A stretch of 64,000 bases of DNA from Haliotis asinina (Eukaryota > Mollusca > Gastropoda > Lepetellida > Haliotidae): the NCBI RefSeq assembly GCF_037392515.1, contig NC_090283.1, positions 30,520,249 through 30,584,248 on the forward strand, read 5' to 3'. The notes below the pieces were generated by a model, which did no database searches, had not been told where the DNA came from, and saw only the letters and a list, made by a program, of their open reading frames with translations. A program made the translations under genes and the position numbers. The stretch's first letter is position 1; each line of letters begins with the position of its first letter. Shown here one piece after another: positions 38,901 through 48,514 of this stretch.

Positions 38901-40864
38901 AAGTGAGTGTCATTGTATCATGACTGACCATTATATTGTCGAAGAGCGTCCGATGTGGTTGCTCTCGGGTGGTAGTTCGGGATGGTGGACAAGAGACGGA
39001 GGGAAGACAAGAGACAGTGGTAGAGTTGAGGAGAGCAGCAGCAGCCATGTTTTACTATTGTTTGGTCGAATGATGGTCGAAATGGTACATACAGTGGTAA
39101 ACATGTGACAGAACGCACATCGGGACTGAGTGGCCTATGATCCCGATGTGGAGACCCGCGCTGTCACTTACACACTTTCAGAAGTCCACGAGTCTGATAT
39201 GGAGATTTATCATGTGTGCGAGTTAAATATCAAACGAGAACAAAGTGACTTTTAATGGCATTTAAGCATGTTCGTTTTTGATTGGCTGTTACTAAAAATT
39301 TGGAAGTGTAACATTTTCAATAACCACTTCTGAGAGTCGGTTCGATGCGCGTAGGAATATTGTGCTTTCATTAACCCTTACAAAGGTAAACAGACATATC
39401 GTATGAAGCATGTTACGTTTGACCTCGGTGATTCCTTTGATATGTCTGGATCGGATATGGATGAAAATATTGACCTGGTCCAACATGAAATGACTGAACA
39501 ATCACCCAAAGTAACTCTAAACATCGATGGTATGAGTTTATTAACACCATAATGTCCCCTCTCTAGGCGTCGTAGTCTGGGCCTCAGTGTCACGCTAATA
39601 TATCTTTCAATAAACCTAAATGTTTTCTTTTTAAATCACCAAAATAACGGACCATAAGAATATGCAGTGCTAGTCATGTCATCGTATAAGTCGAGTGGCC
39701 TTTTAGGGTCATTAGCCCCACTGGCTATTGACAGTTTGAATCTGTATCTAACACTGGATGTATTGACATTGGTCTCGGTTTTTGATATTTTGCTGAAGAC
39801 TTGCTGAAGAAAGCATACATACAACTACAGTTGTCAGATTACTACAGCCAGGTACAACAGCCAGAAAATGAGTCAGTTTATTTGTCGTGTTTGCCGCTAT
39901 GGATAAACTACGATGTTTTATTTTGTTTGTGTTCACATTTGTTATTTTATTATTCCATGATGGTCAGTATATCCAAGCAGTAAATTCAGCTTTAGACCTG
40001 TACATTTGGTATGGTTAATGGTCACATACCTTTACTATGAAACATTTAGGGTGTTGCGATACTTCTGTCCGTGTGTATATGTGGGGCACGGAGGCTCTCC
40101 TATCGACCGTTTTGAACAGGTGCATGACACATATAACATGAAATCGTGTAATCGCTCAGTGAGATTAATGTCTCGTGTACGGCTGATGAAAACTCAGAGA
40201 ACCTTACCTGTGTAGGTGCAGTTTGCTGTTTCTGCGCTGTATGTTGTGAATCGCCGCACAGATCCGTAAATGGAATACCCAGTTTTGTTCCGAGGGCAAG
40301 AGTCATGAAAGTAAACGAAGGTTGCAGCCACAGAGCCAAACAATTGGGTTATACAGAGTCGACGTGCTCCACATGTAAACGAGACCTTGACCGTTGGACT
40401 GCTTGACACGTGAAACCGACTGTCAGTGAGCTGTGTACAGATCTAACACAGTGTATGTATTGTCTAGTTTTATTAATATTCACCAAAGTGGACGCGATCA
40501 ATAACAGACAACGACAAACACGTTTAAGTGGGCTAATCTTCAACGATTGTTTTAACTGATTCACGTTAATCATTTGGTTTCCTTTGAGAGTTTTTTTCCT
40601 TTATTTTAGTCACACAAGTGCATTTAGTCCCACAATAGTAATCCGTCCGTGACCCCCACAACATTACTTCCGTTCGTGACCTTCACAACATCATCGTCGT
40701 CACGTGATATACGACTGCAGAAGACGCTACACGCAATCCTTGTGATCTTCTCTTGTCCTCGAGTTTGAATTCACACATGTCGGCGAGCTACAACGGCTGT
40801 TTAAGTGGGACATAACTACTACTGTACATGAAATATCGTTCAACTCATTCAAAACCCTTATTTG

Positions 40865-40866
<2 letters not shown>

Positions 40867-40937
<71 letters not shown>
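40867..40937 (+). repeat. (CA)n microsatellite
   Basis: About 35 CA units inside duplication copy 1. The partner copy has a shorter (CA)n at 45591-45621 after 'gcgcgcgcac'. Confidence 0.97.
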
Positions 40938-40939
<2 letters not shown>

Positions 40940-41231
40940 CACACACGAACCAATTCACGATCAACCTGCATTGGATGTACAGACCCGTGCAAATTTCATT
41001 CGGACAACTGTTGTACTTTCCATAGACTTACATATTATTTTAGTATAGCATAAATGTTTTTTTCCGAATATAACTGGCACGGGTCTGCATGAGACTTCTT
41101 TAACTTCAACGATATCGCTTGTTTCCCAAACATCTTTGGGTAAACTGTCAAGTACTAGTATATATGGTAAGAATGACATATCCTATGTTTGATCGCACAG
41201 ACAATTTATGGCCTTTATCAGTGAAACACCA

Positions 41232-41345
41232 GGGTAACCCAGTTGTTAAAGTGTTAGCTCATCACGATGACCCGTGTTCAAGTCCCCGCCATGGCATTGC
41301 TAAGAGAGGCGGAAAACCCAACTCACAAACTCACAGTAAACCATA
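41232..41345 (+). repeat. SINE, family 2
   Basis: 'gtaacccagttgttaaagtg', B-box-like 'gtgttcaagtccccgcc', 'ggcattgctaagagaggcgg' and an actc-like end. Confidence 0.75.
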
Positions 41346-41784
41346 TGATTGCTGTATTCTGACGCTGTATTCTGCATGTCAGCATTCCAATATTTACCTG
41401 GTGCATTTGTTTGACGTCTGGACTGTGCATCATCAAAGCTCAGAGACTGGAGCAGAAAATTGTGACTATAACTCGTCAAGTCGAGTGTGACATGACTGAA
41501 ACAGTATATTATGGAAATGAGAGTTGTGCTATCCATGACGTGACACGACTGAATGATTTGCCAGAAACAGTATGCTATGTTAATGAGAGACTTGATATTT
41601 GCAATTTCGAACACATGAGTAGAGACATCCACTATAAATGGCCAAAGCAAATTCATCATTTCATTACGAAAATTACGACGTAAACGAAGATAAAATATGT
41701 CAACATTGAATGCTACTGACCGACTTATCGACATTGATCGTTTGTAAGCAAGGGAGTCCCAGACTGCTGTTGCAAGATAAGATA

Positions 41785-41835
41785 TCATAAGATATCATGA
41801 TAAGATATGATAAGATATCATGATAAGATATCATG
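41785..41835. repeat. palindromic 'aagatatcat' cluster
   Basis: Several overlapping 'aagatatcatgataagata' words form a short self-complementary tandem run. Confidence 0.8.
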
Positions 41836-42149
41836 GTTATGACATTCATATACCCGCTTCAATTCGACCAAAAATCGTCCCAAACGTGAAAGCCAAGAGT
41901 GACCACTCCTGCTCAAAACCGATTCATCCGGGCGTTTCACCTGCGGCACCGATAAGCAAAAGACACTGCAGGTCATTTGCCTGACTTTTAGACCAAACCA
42001 TCAGACATTGTGTGAGAGGCGAGGAATGCAAGTATATCGACCAAAAAGTTGGACCTTTACTGACACGACTACACCGACACCGACGTGTCCTTTTGTGCAG
42101 TATGGTAAAGACATGGACCCTGAGGAACGCTGGGAACATGCTTGATTAA

Positions 42150-43310
42150 GTGAAAAATAATCATTGTGAATTTATATAGCGCATTAATCCATGCCCAAGG
42201 CATGCCCTACGTCCACATATGTGTCGGCATTCTGGAAAAACAGTTTTAAATAAGGTTTTCAGCCGAAATTGGAAGGCGGCAAGAGTTGAATACTGTCTGA
42301 AACTGAGCGGGAGTTTGTTCCATTCCTTTGGTGTATTGCAAACAAAGGAAAGTTTTCCATAGTTCACAGATGGAACATCAGCTTTCTTTCTGACAGCATT
42401 CATCGAGCTGGTTTGTACTCTGTGATCAAATCCCACAGATATTGTGGAGCATCTTATGGCTGACCACTGTAAGTCACGTATGATGGGGATAATATGGTCA
42501 CACTTCTTGCAGCTGTATGTACTGCGAAGGAGCTTGTTGAGATTTTGGTGCACCGGCAAGGAGTCTGTTACCATAATCAATCCTAGATGTTACCAGGGGT
42601 AGAATCAGGTTAGACATATTTAGGTCAGGTCAACTGGTAAGAGCAGACTCTGGCGATATGGCTGACATGTTGCTTCATGGACAGTTCTGAGTCCAAAACA
42701 TAATCCAATTATTCACAGACCGAGTGACATGAATGCTTGAGTTTCCAATCTAAACTGCAGTGAGACCCGACTGGGTACATCTTGCAGATATGCCTGTTAG
42801 TATACACTCTGTCTTGTCGTCGTTAAGCGTGAGTTTATTGACGTTCATCCAACTTTTTATATGTGTACAGCAGAAGCTGCTTCTGCTATGGATGCTATTG
42901 GTTGAAACATTTTCATGAGACGCGTATGACCGGTGTAGAGGTGTGTTGGTAATTTGTGCTGATCAATGACTTGACCCATAGGTAAATAATATGGGACCCA
43001 ATAATGAACCTTGAGGGACACCGCAGTTTAGATGTACTGAACTGTCCATCTGTGTACCCACACTGTGATCTCTGAGACAGACAGATGAACCAATTCAGTG
43101 CAAACCTTGGAACTCAAATCGTCCTGAAGTCGTAGCAGCGGTCTCTGGTGATTGACTGTGTCAAAAGCCGTGCTCAAATCCAGGAGAACCAGCAGAACAT
43201 CATTCCCCGAGTCGAGGCACGTCTCACTGACGACTTTGAGACGAGCTGTCTTGATCCTATGTTGATGGCAATACGCTAATTGAAGAGAATCATACAGGGG
43301 CGTCATGGTG
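42150..43310 (-). mobile_element. 5'-truncated non-LTR retrotransposon (LINE, CR1/L2-like)
   Basis: Minus-strand pieces of a LINE reverse transcriptase in order: 'LLVLLDLSTAFDTVNH' (43125-43190), 'GVPQGSLLGPILF' (43000-43025, in another frame), 'NKLTLNDDKTEC' near 42830, and the C-terminal 'SFVCNTPKEWNKLPLSFRQY' block with 'FQFRLKTLF' (42230-42350). The order and motifs fit the CR1/Jockey side of LINEs. The active-site YADD segment is degraded and frames change several times, so it is dead. The 5' half (endonuclease) is not seen. Confidence 0.85.
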
Positions 43311-43614
43311 TGGAAGACTCGTCACACACGTGTAGATCGGAGCTAGTGGTGTTCAAGGCATTCTGACAGCAAATCGCTACATCGACGAAATCCTGCAGCC
43401 TCACCAAAGGGAACTGTTCCAACACTACATCGTTCAACCCCACGCAGCTTGTGTCACATGTGCCTATCTCGCCAATGCAAACGTTAATTTGCCCTGCCCT
43501 TGTCTTACAAACTGCCTGGTTTGAACATCGAAGGAACGACTTCACAAACGTCCATAAACGTCCGCATCGTCCTCAGGCAACTATGAAATCCGAGAAGGAG
43601 CATTGTCGCGTTGT

Positions 43615-43998
43615 CACCCTCTCAAATATGAGGAAAAATTAACCAAAGAGCGACAATGCGTGTCGCGTTTTGAATAATACTTTTCTTTTCCCCCAAACTG
43701 TGACGTGCGACATGGCGACAATTTTCAAGGTCAACATATGTTGCGTTGTCGTATTGTCGCCCTATCTAAGATGTGTAAAAATTCACTAAAACGCGACACC
43801 CGAAAATGCGCCAACGCGACATTTTATTAAAATGTCTTGTTGTCGCGTTGTCGCGTGTCGCACTTTATCAAGACAATGAGTATAGTATGCATTATAACAT
43901 ACTGATTGAATCGCGACACGCGACACGCGACAATGTGACAAAATATATGTCGCATTGTCGCGTTGCCGCTCTTTTATGTTACCGGTGCGCATGCTGAG
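43615..43998 (+). mobile_element. GTCGCG-rich element, copy 1
   Basis: About 380 bp dense in 'gtcgcgttgtcgc' and 'gcgacacgcgacacgcgaca'. It begins 'accctctcaaatatgagg' and ends 'ttaccggtgcgcatgc'. The reverse complement recurs at 46992-47312 with the same boundaries, which defines it as a discrete element. Internal words on opposite strands can pair. No coding capacity. Confidence 0.75.
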
Positions 43999-44299
43999 AA
44001 GGTGAATTAATCTACACATGCGCAGAAAATGTTATACTCTATTTCAGACTTGACTGGTCTTTCGTTACCTCCAATGTTGTTTTTAAATGCTCGAAATGGC
44101 AATGTTTTTCTTGAACTTGATGCAAATCTTTCTTACAAAGAGGACAGGGGACCAGGCAGGCATGCTTTTCGGGCATTTTTTAACGAAACCATGAACAATG
44201 TCCTTCTTCACCATGACGTCATGTGAAAGTTACAACTTATTTTCAAGTTACAGCGTTTTTCTCACAAATATACATATACTTTTGACATTCATTATTAAA

Positions 44300-44950
44300 T
44301 CATTAGGGCCGTGGAAACCAGCGTCCTGGGGGCAGAATTGGACCCTGAAGTCCCCCCGAGGCAGGACGCCTGCCAAGAAGACATTCCATGGACAGAAGTG
44401 GACCAAGGATTCTTCGGAAGGACCACTGTTGGGAAGGCAAAAGAGGACCAGACAGGCAGGCGTTTCCAACTCTATTTGAACGAAAATATGCGTCTTCATG
44501 AATGTTTATTTAATATACAGTACACACTCCTTCTCTCATAGTATACAGCCATTTAAGTATAGATGGGAAAGGGTGATACTGGTTTCTGCGTGTAAACGGA
44601 GTGGTAGGGTAGTTCTAGTGTTGGCACGCCATGTTGAGTTCCAGTATTCGAGTTCCCACTCAAATTCTATGGCTCACACCCACTTCTGATGCCCGTCGTT
44701 GGAATATTGCCAAAGGCGGCATAAAACCACACTTACTCGCTGTTGTTAAACCAGTCTACCTACATGAGAAAAGTGATTCCTGATGCTTATGCATGACTCA
44801 TTTCTTTCAGACGCAGGAACCCTGCCACATTCTGGATTTAGTGTTGTGTCCCTCAAAACCCTTCTACACGGACTTCAGTACAATGACGATGGGATGAGCG
44901 TATGTCTCACGGTGGCTCCATAGTACGTCCGCTGTCCGCTGAGAGCAAGA
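44300..44950 (-). repeat. repeat family R1, minus-orientation copy
   Basis: Reverse-complement match to 10670-11225 and 9905-10025. It includes a family 2 SINE at 44600-44745. Its end meets the start of duplication copy 2 at 44942. Confidence 0.8.
44600..44745 (+). repeat. SINE, family 2
   Basis: 'ggtagggtagttctagtgtt', 'cagtattcgagttcccactc', 'ggaatattgccaaaggcggc' and 'ataaaaccacacttactc'. It is the counterpart of 10868-11010. Confidence 0.75.
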
Positions 44951-45582
44951 GTCATGAAAGTAAACGAAGGCTGCAGCCACAGAGCCAAACAATTGGGTTA
45001 TATAGAGTCGACGTGCTCCACATGTAAACGAGACCTTGACCATTGGACTGCTAGACACGTGAAACCGACAATCAGTGGACTGTGTACAGATCTAACACAA
45101 TGTATGTATTGGTCTAGTTTCATTAATATTCTCCATAGTGGATGCGATCAATAACACAGACAACAAGAAACACGTTTTGGTGAGCCAATCTTCAATGATT
45201 GTTTTAATTGATTGACGTGAATCATTTGGTTTCCGTTGAGAGTTTTTTTCTTTTATTTTTAGTCACACAAGTGCATTTAGTCCCACAATAGGAAACCTTC
45301 ACAACATCACATCCGTCCGTGACCTCCACAATGTCATAGTCCAGCACGTGATATACGACTGCAGAACACGCCACATGCCATCCTTTTGATCTTCTCTTGT
45401 CCTCGAGTTTAAATCCACGCATGTCGGCGAGCTACAACGACAAACACCGACTGTTTAATTGGGACACAACTGCTGCAGTCCATAAATTTCATTCAACTCA
45501 TTCAAAACCATGTTTTGTCAAAGACGCACACATAAACATACCACAGACACATACACATACAGACACTTACACACACGCACGT

Positions 45583-45628
<46 letters not shown>

Positions 45629-46500
45629 ACGAACAACATGTATGGAATGTACAGACCCGTGGCCTTCACATAAAGGTCACGTAATTCCATAGACTTACAC
45701 GTTAATTAAGCGTAGCATGGTTGATTTTCATGAGTGCAATTTTCATGGGATCCAAGTCAAATTTTGCACATTTAGGGGGCATCATCTTACCTACAATCAC
45801 ATAGTTTCTGTTTAATTTTCCGTTTCTTATTTATCGAGTGGCAACAGGTTGGTCGACATACACATGGTGCCAAGAACTCCTTTAACATGGTGACCTATGG
45901 TCGAGATTCTGCATTGTGGAACGATGCGTAAGTTGATAAATGTGATGTCATTAGTTAAACAGAGGTCGGAAAACCGAACTATGTGTGAGAGCAGAGATGA
46001 TTTCACATTTCCCAGTGGAATTCAACACACATCCATCCTAAATTTACTTCATGGAAATCATGTATGCTCCACTGAAATAACACGTTAGTCCATGGAAGTG
46101 TCCGAACATAACTGGCGCGGGTCTGTATGAGTCGTGGAAGTGTTAGCTCGTCGCGATGAAGACCCGGCTTCATGTCCCCACATAGGTATTTTGTCTGAAG
46201 CCCTCGCCGTGATATTGCTAAAAGCGGCGTATAACCCACCTCACTCACACACAAGTTGAGCCCACACGAGCTTTACACTGTATTCTGCATCACAGCATTC
46301 CAGTACCTACCTGGTGCATCTGTTTGACATCTGGACTGTACGTCATCAAAGCTTAGAGCCTGAAGAAGAAAATGTGACAATAACTCGCCGAACAAAATGT
46401 GACTTGACCGAAACAGTATATTATGGAAATGAGAATGGTGCTATCGATGATGTGACACGACTGTATGAAACAGTATGCTATGTTGATGAGGTGTCGGATG
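44942..46500. repeat. segmental duplication, copy 2 (partner 40300-41600)
   Basis: Same blocks and orientation as copy 1 at clearly reduced identity, with unequal spacing. It includes a short (CA)n at 45591-45621 and a family 2 SINE at 46135-46250. Confidence 0.85.
46135..46250 (+). repeat. SINE, family 2
   Basis: 'gtgttagctcgtcgcgatga', 'gtgatattgctaaaagcggc' and 'cctcactcacac'. It is the counterpart of 41232-41345. Confidence 0.75.
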
Positions 46501-46991
46501 GGTAAGTGATATGTCATTCTACCTGGTATCCATCCACTGCTGGCTGAACAGAAGCAGATCTCGAACAAATTCATCAGCGTCTGACAGAACTGTACTATGA
46601 AACTATGGCAGAAGACACACTATCGAACATAGCGATCCATTCGAGGATATCACCTGATGTAACTGTTGGTGTGGCCTGAACTTTAACAATATTTCATTTT
46701 TTCACAGCCTGTCAGCTTGATATCGGCGAAATGACCAAACTTATTAATGTGTATGGCGCAACTTATGAACATAGTTATCTAATGTGACGAAGAGACATAA
46801 CTCTGCAGGGCAAATGCCTCGCCATGAATGGCAGGGTCACCCTGCGCCGTGATTAAAATAAATATTTGCGCAAATAATTGTCTTGCCGCTTGATTGGATA
46901 TATATATTAAAAACCATTGGAGGTAGCAAAAGACCACGGAAGTGTGAAATAGAGTATAACTATTCCAGTACATGCGTACTATAATTGACTT

Positions 46992-47312
46992 TATGCGCAT
47001 GCGCACCGGTGACAGAAAAGGCGACAACGCGACACTGCGTCATTTGAACCACATGTTGCATTGTCGTATTTAAGTAAATGTTCAGCTTTTTCTTTACACA
47101 TCTTAGACAGGGCGACAACGCGACATATTTTGACCTTAAAAATTGTCGCTATGTCGCATGTCGCACTTTAGAGGAATAGAGAAAATGTTATTCAAAACGC
47201 GACACGCGACACGCGACATTGCGACAGTGCCACAAATGGGCGAAATGTCTCGTTGTTGCATTGTCGCGCTTTGGTTAATTTTTGCCTCACTTTGCTTGTT
47301 TTTGAGAGGGCG
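46992..47312 (-). mobile_element. GTCGCG-rich element, copy 2 (inverted)
   Basis: Starts 'gcgcatgcgcaccggtgac' and ends 'ctcactttgcttgtttttga' plus 'gaggg', the reverse of copy 1. It contains 'gcgacacgcgacacgcgac' and many 'cgacaacgcgaca' words. Confidence 0.75.
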
Positions 47313-47337
47313 TCAACGCCCTTCTTGGATTCCATAG

Positions 47338-47526
47338 GCAACTACTGGACTTGCAAACGCATTGCAGAAGGAATGGCGAAGAATTCCCCAAGCAAAAATC
47401 CAGCGACTGTGCAATCCCTTTCAAGGAGCTGTGATGGCTGCAATGGGTGGTGCCACCAGGTACCGTTGTGAACGCTTAAAACAATTCTTTATTTTTGACC
47501 GATGCGTTTCTTATTTTCGTTTTTGA
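47338..47526 (+). pseudogene. Tc1/mariner transposase C-terminal remnant
   Basis: The plus-strand frame from 47338 to a TGA at 47524 reads 'LANALQKEWRRIPQAKIQRL', 'AVMAAMGGATRY'. This is the diagnostic end of Tc1-family transposases (usually 'EEW.RIP...I..L', then 'AVI.A.GG.TRY'). The catalytic DDE domain is absent, and no terminal inverted repeat was identified. It starts just after the GTCGCG element. Confidence 0.85.
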
Positions 47527-47867
47527 AGAGTGGATTTATAATATAATAACAATAATAACAAATTATGTTTTGTGGAGACTGGGTCAGGTAAACCCTTCCC
47601 GCACCGTCGAAGTTATAAAAGTTATAATAAGCCGATTAATAAAAAAGCATACTTGGAAAAGAATACAATCTTTCAAGCTAGTTTGGTAATGTTTACGTTG
47701 ATTTGAGAAACGTGTATTACAATACATGTGACTACAGACCAGAACAAGCAGTCACTGGTATTCTGAGCAGTGGGCCTAAGCGTCGAGAGGGCATCACACA
47801 CAATACCATAGAGACCGATCATCACCACACCTATTTTCTCGTATCAAATGAAAGCATGTGCTGGCGG

Positions 47868-48290
47868 AATTTGTGGAAACATTTGGTTTGTACTTCATAC
47901 TGTGTGGAAACATTTGGCTTGTTCTTTATATTGTGTGGAAACATTTGGCTTGTTCTTTATATTGTGTGGAAACATTTGGCTTGTTCTTTATATTGTGTGG
48001 AAACATTTCACTTTTACTCTGTATTGTGTGGGAACATTTGGCTTGTTCTTTATATTGTGTGGAAACATTTCACTTTTACTCTGTATTGTGTGGAAACATT
48101 TGGCTTGTTCTTTATATTGTGTGGAAACATTTCACTTTTACTCTGTATTGTGTGGGAACATTTGGCCTGTACTTTATATTGTGTGGAAACATTTGGTTTG
48201 CATTCTGTCCGTGTGGAAACAGGCGGATGTTCTCCCTATTGTGTGGAAACGTTTGGTTTTCTCGCTATATTATGTGGAAACCTTTGGTTT
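47868..48290 (+). repeat. 31-bp minisatellite, about 13 units
   Basis: Units 'tgtggaaacatttggcttg' plus 'ttctttatattg', alternating with 'catttcacttttactctgt' variants. With a period of 31 and no stop word it is open in all three plus-strand frames. It lies 115 bp beyond the stop of the adhesion GPCR, so it may be transcribed in its 3' UTR. Confidence 0.95.
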
Positions 48291-48403
48291 CCCCATCAAC
48301 CAATCAGGGCGATGGGGATTCCACCGCGACCATAGTAACAAGCGTCATCCTACTAAAACCCCAAGTCTTCCGGGTCCCAGCACTGTCTGGCTAGCTACAT
48401 GTT

Positions 48404-48514
48404 CTACCCTACCACTGGGGACCGGCGACGTCTCCAAAATGCGCTTTCGTCCACGTCCGAGGTGGCCGTCCCCATGGTGGGAGTCGCCCGCTTAGCTGCC
48501 AGGAACTTTCGTAC
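48404..48514 (-). CDS. adhesion GPCR last exon: cytoplasmic tail
   Basis: Phase-0 exon after a 'tttttag' acceptor. It encodes 36 residues starting 'VRKFLAAKRATPT' and ending 'FWRRRRSPVVG' before TAG, continuing the 'NDE|VR' helix-8 motif typical of adhesion GPCRs. The tail is unusually short. A 31-bp tandem array (47868-48290) lies just beyond the stop, in or near the 3' UTR. Confidence 0.8.
   Translation of the reverse strand, partial: VRKFLAAKRATPTMGTATSDVDESAFWRRRRSPVVG

Larger units (their letters stand above)
31420..40290. other. long intergenic stretch, repeat debris, no supported gene
   Basis: Between the transporter cluster and the 40-47 kb repeat block. Short open frames on both strands lack family resemblance and splice logic. 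SINE pieces are at 32045-32142, 33355-33425, 34285-34340 and 35790-35915. A piece of the 11.8-kb foldback arm ('agttgtttaacaaacgatc') is at 36516. Confidence 0.45.
40300..41600. repeat. segmental duplication, copy 1 (partner 44942-46500)
   Basis: Shared blocks in the same order and orientation: 'gcaagagtcatgaaagtaaa', 'gagtcgacgtgctccacatg', 'cacaagtgcatttagtccca', a CA tract, 'gtacagacccgtg', 'ataactggc.cgggtctg', a family 2 SINE, and 'tcatcaaagct.agagcctg'. No coding content recognised. Confidence 0.85.

Noticed and set aside
43303-43545. Minus-strand 80-codon frame next to the LINE as its 5' part
   Set aside because: No endonuclease or reverse transcriptase motif could be recognised, so the LINE call stops at 43310.
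47703-48495. Three overlapping plus-strand open frames of about 180-215 codons
   Set aside because: They are frame-shifted readings of the same 31-bp tandem array; the 3' part overlaps the GPCR tail exon on the other strand.
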